64,000 nucleotides of DNA from 66-474 sp035606235. Its GTDB lineage: Bacteria; Pseudomonadota; Gammaproteobacteria; Xanthomonadales; Rhodanobacteraceae. A model generated the notes under the pieces. That model was given only the letters and a program-made list of their open reading frames with translations, was not told where the DNA came from and ran no database searches. The stretch is from contig DATNFU010000051.1 of NCBI GenBank assembly GCA_035606235.1, positions 31,240-95,239 of the forward strand. The letters run 5' to 3'. Positions 36,640 to 45,632 of the stretch are shown piece after piece. The position numbers were made by a program, and so were the translations under genes. Position 1 is the first letter of the stretch. Every line of letters begins with the position of its first letter.

Positions 36640-38187
36640 TCATTCCTGGCTGGTGGCCGCCGCGACGGCGCCGCGGGATCCTATGCTCGCTTCGCTCTCC
36701 TCGTGCGCGCGCGACAGTCGGTTCATCAGCGGCAACGCCGCGATTGCAATGGCCGTGCACACCAGACCGGCAAAGCCGAGCTTCATGAAGAGGCTGGTGT
36801 AGATCGGCAATGTGCGCACCGGATCGGTGATGTTCGTGGGGACACTCGCGAAATTGGCTACCACGCTTCCCGTGTATTGCGAAAGCCCGGAGGCGACGAA
36901 ATAGGCGCCCATCATGAAACCCCCCATCCGCTCCGGCACGTAGCGGGCGATCATTGCCAGCCCCAAGCCGCTGACCAGCAGTTCGCCGAGCGAATACAGG
37001 CCATAGCCCAACACCATCACCCACGAGGAAACCTGGCCAGCCACCGCGAACTCTCCGCCGATGCCGTAGCTGAAATAACCAAGTGCCACCGCGAAGAAGC
37101 CGTAAGCGAACTTTGCCGCGACGGAAATATCCTTGCCCTGGCGGCCCAGCCCGTTGTAGATCCATACCAGCACAGGCGAGAGCACCACGATCCAGATCGA
37201 GTTGAGATCCTGATACTGCTCCGGAATCCAATTGAACAGATGCCAGCCGAACAGGTTGAACGACAAGTTGACGTTGCGCTGCGCGAACAGGTTCAGCGAG
37301 GTGGACATCTGCTGGTAGAAGATGAAGAAGAAGAAGGTTTGCAACACCAGCACCAGCGCGGCGATCAGACCTGCGCGTTCATCACGATGGCTGATCATGA
37401 TGAGATAAGCGAAAATCGCCAGGATCACAGCGCCCGCGACGTAGAAGCATCCGCGCGCAAAACCTTCGTTCTGAAGAATGAAAACAGACGCGAATACGAC
37501 CGCTGTCGCCGCAATCAGCACGCCGATCAGCCGCAACGGTTTTACCCGTTCCTGATCCGGTGGCGAGCCGATGTGCGAGAGGGTCCGGTGCATCATCGCG
37601 TAATTGCCAAGCCCGATCAGCAACCCAATCGAGCACACGCCAAAGGCAGTATGCCAACCGGCGCTGTCGCCCAAGCGCGCGCCCACGAAGTCGCGAATCC
37701 ACGGCGTCAAGGCCATCGAAATGGTCGATCCGATATTGACGGCCATGTAGTAGATGGTGAATGCGCTATCGATCTTGGTATCGTCGCCTTCGTAGATCTT
37801 GCGCACCAGATTGCCGGCATTCGGCTTGAACAGACCGTTGCCGACGATGATCACGCCCAGTGCGAAGTACAGGAAATACGCGCTGTTGTAGGGAAGCCAC
37901 AACAAGGCGTAGCCAATGCCGAGCACAATGGCGCCCGTCAGCATGGTGCGGCGCGTGCCGAGTATCTTGTCGCCCACCCATCCGCCAATGGCGGGGGTGA
38001 CATAAATCAATGCTGCTGCGGCGCCCCACACCAGGTTGCCCTGAGTGTCGGGGAAACCCAAGCGCTTGATCATGTAGGTGACCATCAGCACCTGCATGCC
38101 GTAGAAGCCGAAGCGCTCCCACATCTCGATCAGGAACACGGTGCTGAACGAGCGGTTCTTGGAAATGGTGGGTTGCATGGCATTCAT
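36640..38187 (-). CDS. POT/PTR-family proton-coupled peptide transporter
   Basis: MFS-type importer of di- and tripeptides. 515 residues from the ATG at 38187 (MNAMQPTIS), with twelve to fourteen helices. The POT signature in TM1 reads EMWERFGFYGMQV; GNGLFKPNAGNLV carries the FKPN/PTR2 motif with the conserved Lys, and FTIYYMAVNIGS is the second family motif. The C-terminal tail is hydrophilic. An in-frame ATG at 38253 adds 22 unlikely residues. It stands alone between the efflux operon and thyA. Confidence 0.9.
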   Translation of the reverse strand: MNAMQPTISKNRSFSTVFLIEMWERFGFYGMQVLMVTYMIKRLGFPDTQGNLVWGAAAALIYVTPAIGGWVGDKILGTRRTMLTGAIVLGIGYALLWLPYNSAYFLYFALGVIIVGNGLFKPNAGNLVRKIYEGDDTKIDSAFTIYYMAVNIGSTISMALTPWIRDFVGARLGDSAGWHTAFGVCSIGLLIGLGNYAMMHRTLSHIGSPPDQERVKPLRLIGVLIAATAVVFASVFILQNEGFARGCFYVAGAVILAIFAYLIMISHRDERAGLIAALVLVLQTFFFFIFYQQMSTSLNLFAQRNVNLSFNLFGWHLFNWIPEQYQDLNSIWIVVLSPVLVWIYNGLGRQGKDISVAAKFAYGFFAVALGYFSYGIGGEFAVAGQVSSWVMVLGYGLYSLGELLVSGLGLAMIARYVPERMGGFMMGAYFVASGLSQYTGSVVANFASVPTNITDPVRTLPIYTSLFMKLGFAGLVCTAIAIAALPLMNRLSRAHEESEASIGSRGAVAAATSQE

Positions 38188-38537
38188 GGGAGACACAGAC
38201 CCTGTGGGCGGATTCGGCCAAGCGTAACCCATGCCGGGGCGGAATGTGTTCAAAACGTGGAAGCGCGGGAAGCGGGAAATGGGACTGCAACCAGGGAAGG
38301 AGAGGACGTCATCCCCGGCAGCACGAAACGGGCAATCCGCGGCACTGCGGAGGCAGGATGCCGTAACGCCGCAGGCGACCCGAAGATCGCGCGCCAGGAT
38401 GTCGCGAGTGATACATCTTGATCTGGCGATCCATGAGAAGCGAGCGGATTTCTCGCGTGCGCCGGAATGACGGCTTCGTTGTTATGCTTCCCCGGTTCCA
38501 GCGATCACCCACTACCCACTTTCTACTTCTCCCCTCC
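38188..38537. other. spacer upstream of thyA
   Basis: 350 bp between the divergent transporter and thyA. It contains a half repeat around 38448-38472 ending GCCGGAATGACGG, the right-hand end seen in the 34915-35096 element, and a TATGCT (38483-38488) that could be the thyA -10, without a good -35. No gene is seen. Confidence 0.4.
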
Positions 38538-39353
38538 ATGCACGCTTATCTCGACCTGCTGCGCGACATCCTGGAACACGGCATTGCCAAGGATGACCGC
38601 ACCGGCACCGGCACGTTGTCGGTGTTCGGACGGCAGATGCGCTTCGATCTGGGCGCGGGCTTCCCGCTGCTGACCACCAAGAAGCTGCACACCAGATCCA
38701 TCATCCACGAGCTGCTGTGGTTCCTGCGCGGCGAGACCAACATCAGGTATTTGAACGAACACGGCGTCGGCATCTGGGACGAGTGGGCGGACGAAAACGG
38801 CGAACTCGGCCCGGTTTATGGCCGTCAGTGGCGCTCGTGGCGGGCAGCGGGCGGGCGCACGATCGACCAGATCAGCACGGTGATCGAGCAGATCAAGGTG
38901 CATCCCGATTCGCGTCGCCTGATCGTCAGTGCCTGGAATGTCGGCGAACTGGAGGAGATGGCGCTGGCGCCGTGCCATGCGCTGTTCCAGTTTTACGTCA
39001 CTCCTGCGAAAGGCTCCGGACAGCCGGGCAAACTGTCTTGCCAGTTGTACCAGCGCTCGGCGGATGTGTTCCTTGGCGTGCCGTTCAACATCGCCAGCTA
39101 CGCGCTGCTCACCTGCATGATCGCGCAGGTGACCGGGCTTGCGCCTGGCGATTTCGTGCACACGCTGGGCGATGCGCACCTGTATCGCAACCATCTGGAA
39201 CAGGCGCGCGAGCAGCTGACGCGCACGCCGCGTGCGTTGCCGAAGCTTGCTTTGAATCCGGACGTGCGCTCGATCTTCGATTTCCAATACGAAGACATTG
39301 CGATCAAGGGTTACGATCCGTATCCCGCCATTCGCGCGCCGATTGCAGTGTGA
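38538..39353 (+). CDS. thyA: thymidylate synthase
   Basis: Makes dTMP from dUMP using methylene-tetrahydrofolate. 271 residues, a little longer than the E. coli enzyme because of a short insert (TPAKGSGQPGK) after the catalytic segment. Catalytic Cys is in ALAPCHALFQFYV (about 154); RQWRSW, the phosphate-binding RSADVFLGVPFNIASYA and the DPYPAIRAPIAV end are intact. The ATG at 38538 (MHAYLDLLRDIL) is the family start. It is followed by folA, which recycles the dihydrofolate it produces, with a long hairpin repeat between them. Confidence 0.97.
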   Translation: MHAYLDLLRDILEHGIAKDDRTGTGTLSVFGRQMRFDLGAGFPLLTTKKLHTRSIIHELLWFLRGETNIRYLNEHGVGIWDEWADENGELGPVYGRQWRSWRAAGGRTIDQISTVIEQIKVHPDSRRLIVSAWNVGELEEMALAPCHALFQFYVTPAKGSGQPGKLSCQLYQRSADVFLGVPFNIASYALLTCMIAQVTGLAPGDFVHTLGDAHLYRNHLEQAREQLTRTPRALPKLALNPDVRSIFDFQYEDIAIKGYDPYPAIRAPIAV

Positions 39354-39354
39354 A

Positions 39355-39492
39355 GAGCGGCTGCAAAGCTGCTGCGCTCGGCATCTTGTGCGCCGGTGGT
39401 GCCCGGAATCCATGTGCTGGCGTGTACACTGCGGTTCCTGTGCTCCGGCGGCGCGCAACCTGCCCTCGCTCGCGACGCTTTTCAAGCCACTC
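39355..39492 (+). repeat. long-hairpin intergenic repeat, copy 3 (thyA-folA)
   Basis: 138 bp starting 1 base after the thyA stop. Arms 39355-39369 (GAGCGGCTGCAAAGC) and 39477-39492 (GCTTTTCAAGCCACTC) pair imperfectly. The interior reads AGCTGCTGCGCTCGGCATCT and the core GGCGTGTACACTGCGGTTCC as in copy 1. folA begins only 10 bp later, so this element forms nearly the whole intergenic region. Confidence 0.8.
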
Positions 39493-39502
39493 TTGATTCG
39501 CT

Positions 39503-40006
39503 ATGACAGGATCGCCACGAATCTCGCTGCTCGCCGCGCTGGATCGCCGCCGCGCGATCGGCCGCCGGGGCGCAATGCCGTGGCATCTGCCGGATGATCT
39601 GAGGCACTTCAAGGCGCGCACGCTCGGCAGGCCGGTACTGATGGGCCGCAGGACCGCAATGGCGATCGGTCGCTCGCTGCCGGGCCGCTTGAACCTCGTA
39701 TTGAGCCGCTCGGAAGCCGCGCCGTTTCCCGGTCAACGTGTCGTGCATTCGGTGGATGAAGCGTTGTCGCGGGCGACCGGCAGCGACGAACTGGTGGTGA
39801 TCGGAGGCGGCGAGGTATACGCGCTTGCATTGCCGATGGCCACGCATCTGTACCTGACCTGGGTGGATGCGGAAACGCCCGACGCCGATACATTTTTTCC
39901 CGACTTCGATCTGCGCGAGTGGCGCGAGCTGGCGCGCGCGCATCATGCAGCGGATGCGCGGCACGCCTGCGCGTTCGATTTTGTCGATTACGAAAGGGCA
40001 CGATGA
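39503..40006 (+). CDS. folA: dihydrofolate reductase
   Basis: NADPH-dependent reduction of dihydrofolate to tetrahydrofolate. 167 residues. Conserved features: AIGRRGAMPWHLPDDLRHFK (substrate-binding Trp and catalytic Asp near residues 27-32), the NADPH segment VLMGRRTAMAIGRSLPGR, and VVIGGGEVYALALP with TWVDAETPDADTFFP. The usual Thr/Lys in the MGRKT motif is Arg-Thr here, a conservative change. It lies downstream of thyA and its stop overlaps the start of the MutT fusion gene (ATGA). Confidence 0.95.
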   Translation: MTGSPRISLLAALDRRRAIGRRGAMPWHLPDDLRHFKARTLGRPVLMGRRTAMAIGRSLPGRLNLVLSRSEAAPFPGQRVVHSVDEALSRATGSDELVVIGGGEVYALALPMATHLYLTWVDAETPDADTFFPDFDLREWRELARAHHAADARHACAFDFVDYERAR

Positions 40007-40950
40007 TCGAGGTCGCCGCTGGCATTTTGACCGACGCGAGCGGCCGCGTGCTGTTGATGCAACGCCTGCCCGGTACACACCTCGCGGGATTGTGGGAATT
40101 TCCCGGCGGCAAGCTGGAAGCGAACGAGGGCATAGCGCAAGCGCTGGCGCGCGAGCTGCACGAGGAACTTGGCATCGATGCGCGTGCTTGCGTGCCGCTG
40201 ATTTCCATTCCGTGGCGCTACCCGGAAAAAGCCATTCGCCTGCACGCCTTGAGCGTGACCGACTGGCGTGGCGAGCCGCGTGCGCGCGAAGGTCACTCCT
40301 TGCGCTGGATGCGAGTGGAGGATATCGATCCGGCGCAGATGCCGGCGGCAGACCGCCCGATCCTGACCGCATTGCGGTTGCCGGCGCGCTATGTCATCAC
40401 GCCGGCAAAAGCCGGGCGCGGTCATTTTTCTGGGCCGGGCTCGCTCGGCAAAGTGATTGCGTTGAAAAATGGATCTGATCGCTTCTTGCTGCAATTGCGC
40501 TTGCCCGAGCGCGATAGGGACGAGGTGCGCGCCATCGCCGAGGCAGTGCTGGCGAACGCGCCGCTGCGAAACCGATTGCTGGTAAATCACGACATCGCGC
40601 TCGCGCGTGAGCTGGGCCTCGGCGTACATCTGCGGGCGGCACAGGTGCGCGAACTGGCGCAGCGGCCGCTGTCGTCAGCGCAATGGGTCGGCGCCTCGTG
40701 TCACGACGCCGATGAACTGGAGCACGCGGCGCGGCTGGGCGCGGATTTCGCCACGCTTTCGCCGGTGTGCGCGAGCGCCAGCCACCCCGGAATGCGGCCG
40801 CTTGGCTGGGAGCGCTTTGCCGAACTCGTGCGCGAAGCACGGTTGCCGGTATTCGCGCTCGGTGGCGTCGGCCCGCGGGACTTGCAACATGCGCGCGCCG
40901 CTGGCGCGCAAGGCGTGGCCGGGATCAGCGCCTTTGCGCCACCGTTGTAG
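40003..40950 (+). CDS. MutT-type Nudix hydrolase fused to a ThiE-like domain
   Basis: Two-domain protein, 315 residues. Residues about 1-125 are an 8-oxo-dGTP diphosphatase: EFPGGKLEANEGIAQALARE then LHEELGI completes the Nudix box. Residues about 130-315 resemble thiamine-phosphate synthase: LLVNHDIALARELGLGVHL, VGASCHDADELEHAARLGADF, TLSPVCASASHPGMRPLGW and ALGGVGPRDL. The fusion is widespread in gammaproteobacteria (Nudix family hydrolase); the ThiE half is thought not to make thiamine phosphate itself. Translationally coupled to folA. A REP unit overlaps the stop codon. Confidence 0.88.
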   Translation: MIEVAAGILTDASGRVLLMQRLPGTHLAGLWEFPGGKLEANEGIAQALARELHEELGIDARACVPLISIPWRYPEKAIRLHALSVTDWRGEPRAREGHSLRWMRVEDIDPAQMPAADRPILTALRLPARYVITPAKAGRGHFSGPGSLGKVIALKNGSDRFLLQLRLPERDRDEVRAIAEAVLANAPLRNRLLVNHDIALARELGLGVHLRAAQVRELAQRPLSSAQWVGASCHDADELEHAARLGADFATLSPVCASASHPGMRPLGWERFAELVREARLPVFALGGVGPRDLQHARAAGAQGVAGISAFAPPL

Positions 40951-40968
40951 AGCCGGCTCGCCGGCGAC
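40947..40968 (+). repeat. REP-like unit between mutT and coaE
   Basis: GTAGAGCCGGCTCGCCGGCG: a GTAG head followed by a GCCGG-CTCG-CCGGC palindrome, of the type described as SMAG/REP in Stenotrophomonas and relatives. The TAG of its head is the stop codon of the MutT fusion gene. The 66-bp spacer separates convergent genes. Confidence 0.6.
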
Positions 40969-41016
40969 AGAGCAGCCTGCTCCGGAGCGTTCCGGCACGG
41001 GCGCTCCTGCAAGCGA

Positions 41017-41664
41017 TCAGACGCTTCGCTCCGACCGCGCAGATTTCCCTTTGGCCAACTCGAGATAGCGCGCATGCAGCGCGGTGATTTCGGCGTCCAG
41101 GTGTGCCGGGTCACCATCGTTGACGATCACATCCTGCGCCAGTGCCAGCCGCTGCTCGCGCGTGGCCTGTGCGGCCAACGTGCGCTGCGCCTGCGCGAGG
41201 GTTATGTCATCGCGGCGCATCAGTCGTTCGATTCGCAGTGCATCCGGTGCATCCACCAGCAACACACGATCCACGAACGCGTACGCGGGCCAGGTTTCCG
41301 CCAGCAACGGAATGGCCAGGATGCAATAGGGTCCGCGATCGGTCGCGACACGCCGCCGCAGCCATTCGCGGACGCGCGGATGCACGATCGCTTCGAGCTT
41401 CCCACGCGCGCGCGCATCGGCGAAAATGCGCTCGCGCAACCCGCGCCGGTCCAGTGTGCCATCCGCGTGCAGTATGCCCGCGCCGAATACGAATTCGATT
41501 TCCGTGAGCGCGGGCTCACCTGGCGCGACCACCGCGCGCGCCGCGTCGTCCGCATCGTAAACCCTCACGCCGCAGACCTCGAACCGCCGCGCGACCTCGT
41601 TCTTGCCCGCGGCCACGCCGCCGGTGAGCGCGATCACAAAGCGGGATTTCGCGTCAATTCGCAT
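41017..41664 (-). CDS. coaE: dephospho-CoA kinase
   Basis: Last step of coenzyme A synthesis. 215 residues from the ATG at 41664. The P-loop reads TGGVAAGKNEVARRFE (about residues 13-28); Asp of YDADDAARAVV and the CoA-binding lid DRRGLRERIFADARARGKLE follow, then HPRVREWLR and IPLLAETW. The P-loop has Asn where nearly all relatives have Ser or Thr after GK, the residue that helps bind Mg-ATP. The protein is otherwise complete. It closes the pilB-pilC-pilD run, a conserved linkage (pilD-coaE) in gammaproteobacteria, with the phosphoethanolamine transferase gene interposed. Confidence 0.9.
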   Translation of the reverse strand: MRIDAKSRFVIALTGGVAAGKNEVARRFEVCGVRVYDADDAARAVVAPGEPALTEIEFVFGAGILHADGTLDRRGLRERIFADARARGKLEAIVHPRVREWLRRRVATDRGPYCILAIPLLAETWPAYAFVDRVLLVDAPDALRIERLMRRDDITLAQAQRTLAAQATREQRLALAQDVIVNDGDPAHLDAEITALHARYLELAKGKSARSERSV

Positions 41665-41687
41665 GACCTGCAACCAATGCCGGCATG

Positions 41688-43421
41688 TCAGGGCGCTGTC
41701 GCAGAGCCTTTGGGCGGCAGCACGATCTCGCAGCCTTTGCCAAAATCCGCCTTGTCGTAATCGGTCTGCCACATCGGGTTGACGATGCGCGGGCGATAAT
41801 GCCAGCGCGGACTGAACAGACTCCACGATTCGTCGTGGCCCGGAAAAGAAACTCCGGCCATGTCGATCAGCGATTCGAAAGAATCCGCGCTCAGCGTGCG
41901 TTGATCCGCATTGACGCGCAACGTGGCGAGGCGCTGTGGAAAGGCAGCGGCATAGGCATCCGAATACCAGAATAACGCGGGGACCTGGAAGTCGTAACGC
42001 GAACCAAGGCCATGCCCATCCTTATCGCACGTTGGTGTTGGCAGGGTTTCACCATGGTCGGACAAAAACCACAAGGCGGTCACCGCATCACTCTGGTGCA
42101 GTACAGCGATGATGTGTGCCAATACATGATCGGTGTAAAGGATAGTGTTGTCATAGCTATTGCGGATGCGCTCGCCGGTGGGCACGCTGGTTTCGTCGTC
42201 AGAATATGCAGGCGTGAAGCGCTTGAAGGAGGCTGGGTAGCGAAAGTCGTAATTCATATGGCTGCCCATCATGTGCAGCACGATGAACAGGTCACCGTTG
42301 GAATCGTTCAGGGCATCGCGCAGCGGTTGGATCAAATCCTCGTCGTAACTGCCAGGGGCGGTCCATGAGGCGTGATTCAACCATTCGACATGTTGTGCCT
42401 CGTAGGCGTAGGTCGAAACGGGCGAATCAAATTTGCCGATCGCGAGCTGGTTGGAAATCCAGTAGGTCTGGAACCCGGCTTCCTGCATTGCGCGCAGGAC
42501 TGAACCTTCCTTCCAGTCGGGGCTTATGCTGGTGATCGGCTTTCGCGTCACGATCAAGGGGATGGCGGTGATCGATTCCGGCCAGGAGGTCAGCATGCGC
42601 GGGATTCGCACAAGATTTTTCACCCGCGACAGTTCCGGGTTGGTCGCGCGGTCATAGCCGAATAGCTGCCAGTGATCACGACGACTGCTCTCGCCGATCA
42701 CCAATACGTAGATCTGGCGGCGATGCAATGTGGTCACGCGCCGCGCATGGAAACGAAACGCATCGAGTTTCGCCACATCCAGGCGCATCTTGTTCCATTC
42801 CGCCCGGTATTGCGCGACCCGTTGGAACACTCCGAAGGGATAACCCTGCTCAATGGGGCCGGCGAGCGAGGTGAGCGTGGTGATGCCGCTGCTGCCGCGC
42901 ATGGTGAACGTGCCATGCGTCGAGCATGCTGCAACGACAGCGGTCGTCAATGGCGCGGCAACGGCGATGGTGACGACCCATGCACGCGACCGATGCCGCC
43001 AACGCAGGCTGGCGCGGTGGCTCCACCACGCTGCCAGCAACGCGACCGCCAAGCCCGCAGCGATGCAGAGCAGCACCGGAATCAGCGCGTGACCGAAGTA
43101 TTCGCGGGTCTCGCGGGGATTGGTGGCGACGAGCGTCGCGATGATTTCCGCGGACGTGGGGTGGCGGTACTGCGCGATATAGAACGCTTCCATCGGCGCC
43201 AATGCGGCGAAAGGCGCGAGCAACAGGCAGGCTAGCCAAGGAATGTTGCCGAGGGCGGCGAAAAGGACCGATAAGAGAATGAGAGGCAGTAGCGCGGCTT
43301 CGATCCAAACCATGACGCCGCTCGCGCTGGCCAACCAAATCAAGTTGGGTAACATCAGCAGCAGGATCAGAAGTCCGACCGCGGCCAGTGCGCGGATGCG
43401 CAACATGGAGCGCGGATTCAT
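41688..43421 (-). CDS. phosphoethanolamine transferase, EptA/CptA-like
   Basis: Inner-membrane enzyme with a periplasmic sulfatase-fold domain that transfers phosphoethanolamine from phosphatidylethanolamine to a glycan or lipid A. 577 residues: five N-terminal helices (to about 185), then the catalytic domain with VLVIGESSRRDHWQLFGYDR (nucleophile in the GES-S segment, about 250-270), ITSISPDWKEGS, FIVLHMMGSHMNYDFRYP and the metal site LSDHGETLP...GHGLGSRYD. The nucleophile position is Ser rather than the Thr of EptA. Its ATG overlaps the pilD stop (ATGA), so it is tied to pilus genes; a pilin or surface-glycan target is conceivable. Confidence 0.85.
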   Translation of the reverse strand: MNPRSMLRIRALAAVGLLILLLMLPNLIWLASASGVMVWIEAALLPLILLSVLFAALGNIPWLACLLLAPFAALAPMEAFYIAQYRHPTSAEIIATLVATNPRETREYFGHALIPVLLCIAAGLAVALLAAWWSHRASLRWRHRSRAWVVTIAVAAPLTTAVVAACSTHGTFTMRGSSGITTLTSLAGPIEQGYPFGVFQRVAQYRAEWNKMRLDVAKLDAFRFHARRVTTLHRRQIYVLVIGESSRRDHWQLFGYDRATNPELSRVKNLVRIPRMLTSWPESITAIPLIVTRKPITSISPDWKEGSVLRAMQEAGFQTYWISNQLAIGKFDSPVSTYAYEAQHVEWLNHASWTAPGSYDEDLIQPLRDALNDSNGDLFIVLHMMGSHMNYDFRYPASFKRFTPAYSDDETSVPTGERIRNSYDNTILYTDHVLAHIIAVLHQSDAVTALWFLSDHGETLPTPTCDKDGHGLGSRYDFQVPALFWYSDAYAAAFPQRLATLRVNADQRTLSADSFESLIDMAGVSFPGHDESWSLFSPRWHYRPRIVNPMWQTDYDKADFGKGCEIVLPPKGSATAP

Positions 43422-44282
43422 TGCAGCCCGCTCACATGCAGATAGGTCGTGTATATCCGGTCGCCAAACACGAACCACACCCAACCGGCGGCTGCGAGGA
43501 ACGGGCCGAACGGGATCGGTGTCGAATGGTGCTGCCCGCGTGCGCGCAGTGCGATCAATCCGACGATTGCCCCAATGAGGGATGAGAGCAGGACGATCGG
43601 CAGCAGCGCGAGCGGACCCATCCAGGCGCCGAGCGCCGCCAGCAGTTTGAAATCGCCAAAGCCCATGCCTTCCTTGCCGGTCAGCAGTTTGAATCCCCAG
43701 TACACGCACCACAACACGAGATAGCCGATTGCGGCGCCGATGATCGCAGCGCGCGCGTCCGCGAACAACGGAATCAGCGCAATCAGCAGGCCCAGCCACA
43801 ACAATGGCAGGGTGAGTTGATCGGGCAACAATTGCGTGCGCAGATCAATGCCGGCGGCCGCGATCAACGTCCAGGTGAAAAACAACGCGGCGAGCGCCGT
43901 CCAGCTCGGGCCAAATCTCCAGAGCACCACCGCGCTCAGGATGCCGGTCAACGATTCGATCAGCGGGTACTGGATGGAGATGGGCTGTTTGCAATGACGG
44001 CAACGTCCGCGCAGCAACAACCATGACGCGAGCGGGATGTTGTCGTAGGCGGCGAGCGGGTGTTTGCAATGCGGACAATGCGAAGCCTGGCGCACGATGC
44101 CGGGCGGTGCGTCGGCCGTATCCGGTGCGAGCTCGAGCACATCGCGCGCGTCGCGCCGCCAGCCGTGCATCAGTCGCGCCGGCAGGCGCAGGACCACCAT
44201 TGAGAAAGCTGCCGACCAGCAGGCCGAGCACAAAGGCCGCGCCGATCCAGGCCGCGGCCGGCATCCCCGCGAGCGCTGCCAT
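43418..44282 (-). pseudogene. pilD: type IV prepilin peptidase PilD, interrupted by a one-base frameshift
   Basis: Inner-membrane aspartyl protease and N-methylase that matures type IV prepilins. The expected 287-residue protein is split over two frames: MAALAGMPAAAWIGAAFVLG to SFLN is read from the ATG at 44282, while the rest (VVLRLPARLMHGWRRD onward) is in another frame. The span of 865 bp is one base too long; the extra G lies in AATGGTGG near 44195-44200 (family consensus LNVVxLRLP). Downstream everything is intact: zinc-type CPHCKHP and CRHCKQP, catalytic Asp motifs GIDLRTQLLPD and GMGFGDFKLL. Real mutation, frameshifting, reinitiation at the ATG at 44200 or 44233, or a sequencing error are all possible. 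Confidence 0.8.
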
Positions 44283-44292
44283 CGTCAGCGGA

Positions 44293-45576
44293 TCAGAATG
44301 CGCCGGCCAGCTTGAAGATCGGCAGATACAGGCCGACCACCATGCCGCCGACCAGCACGCCGATCACCACCATGATCAAGGGCTCGAGCAGGGTGGAGAG
44401 CGTGTCCACCGCATTGTTGACCTCTTCCTCGTAGAACTCGGCGACCTTGAACAACATCGCATCCAGCGCGCCGGATTCCTCGCCGATGGCGACCATCTGC
44501 GTGACCATATTGGGGAACAGACCGGTCTGACGCATCGCCAGTTGCAGTTGATGGCCGATAGCGATGTCGTCGCGCATGCGCCGCACCGCCTGGCCATACA
44601 CCACGCTGCCGGTGGCGCCGGCGACCGCCTCCAGCGCCTCGACCAGCGGCACGCCGGCGCGGAAGGTGACGCCCAGCGTGCGCGCGAAACGCGCGATCGC
44701 CGACTGCCGCAGGATATTGCCGATGATCGGCAGTTTCAGCGACATGCGATCCACGAAGTGTGCCGCTTTTTCCGAGCGCTTGTAAGCCATCACAATGGCG
44801 ACGATCCCGCCGACCGCGAACCCGAGCACCAGGAACCAGTAGTGCTGCACGAAATCCGACGCATTCACGATCATTTGCGTGAACGCGGGCAGCTGCACGC
44901 CGGCGTCCTTGAACACGCCCTGGAACACAGGCACCACGAAGATCAGCAGGATCATGCTGACGAGCAACGCAACGCATAGAACCATCGCGGGATAGAACAG
45001 TGCCTTCTTGATCTTGGCCTTGATCGCCTCCATGCGTTCCTTGTAGGTGGCGACGGTGTCCAGCACGGTATCGAGCACGCCCGCCGATTCGCCGGCGCGC
45101 ACCAGGTTGCGGTACAGCTCGTCGAACTGCACCGGATATTTCGCCAGCGCCTCGTGCAGCGCGGAACCACCCTCGATGCCCTGCTTGACGTCCACCAGCA
45201 TGTTCTTGAAGCGGACGTTGCGCTGACCGCCGGCGATGATCTCGAACGATTGCACCATCGGCACGCCGGCCGCCATCATGGTCGCGATCTGGCGGCTGAA
45301 AATGGCAACATCGCGCGGCTTGACCCGCTTGCCGGCCGCGCCGAACAGCGGCTTGGACTTCTCCTTGACCGATTGCGGATTCATGCCCTGGCGGCGCAAC
45401 TCGGCCTTCACCAGGCTGGCGTTGCGTGCCTGCATCTCGCCTTTCATCTTGGTGTTGCGCTTGTCCAGCGCGACCCATTCATACACGGTCAATTGCTTGA
45501 CCGCGGCGCGCGCGGCACCGAGGTCGCGGGCGGCGGGCTTGCCGGTTGACTTGTTGACGGCGGTTGCGGTTGCCAT
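44293..45576 (-). CDS. pilC: type IV pilus inner-membrane platform protein PilC
   Basis: Platform protein through which the PilB and PilT motors drive pilus assembly and retraction. 427 residues with two T2SSF domains (about 95-215 and 300-420): IFSRQIATMMAAGVPMVQSF opens the first and FARTLGVTFRAGVPLVEALE the second, with helices at about 195-215, 245-265 and 400-420. The N-terminal YEWVALDKRNTKMKGEM segment is typical of PilC rather than GspF. Ends 10 bp before pilD. Confidence 0.95.
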   Translation of the reverse strand: MATATAVNKSTGKPAARDLGAARAAVKQLTVYEWVALDKRNTKMKGEMQARNASLVKAELRRQGMNPQSVKEKSKPLFGAAGKRVKPRDVAIFSRQIATMMAAGVPMVQSFEIIAGGQRNVRFKNMLVDVKQGIEGGSALHEALAKYPVQFDELYRNLVRAGESAGVLDTVLDTVATYKERMEAIKAKIKKALFYPAMVLCVALLVSMILLIFVVPVFQGVFKDAGVQLPAFTQMIVNASDFVQHYWFLVLGFAVGGIVAIVMAYKRSEKAAHFVDRMSLKLPIIGNILRQSAIARFARTLGVTFRAGVPLVEALEAVAGATGSVVYGQAVRRMRDDIAIGHQLQLAMRQTGLFPNMVTQMVAIGEESGALDAMLFKVAEFYEEEVNNAVDTLSTLLEPLIMVVIGVLVGGMVVGLYLPIFKLAGAF

Positions 45577-45632
45577 GGATGTTCCCCACTACATCGAATC
45601 GATTGAGACCCTCGCAGGCGAGGGGCGAACGG

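Noticed and set aside
40391..40425. REP-like GCCGGCAAAAGCCGGGC within the MutT-ThiE fusion linker
   Set aside because: A short hairpin resembling the GTCATTCC repeat, but the similarity is too brief and the linker length is normal for the fusion family.
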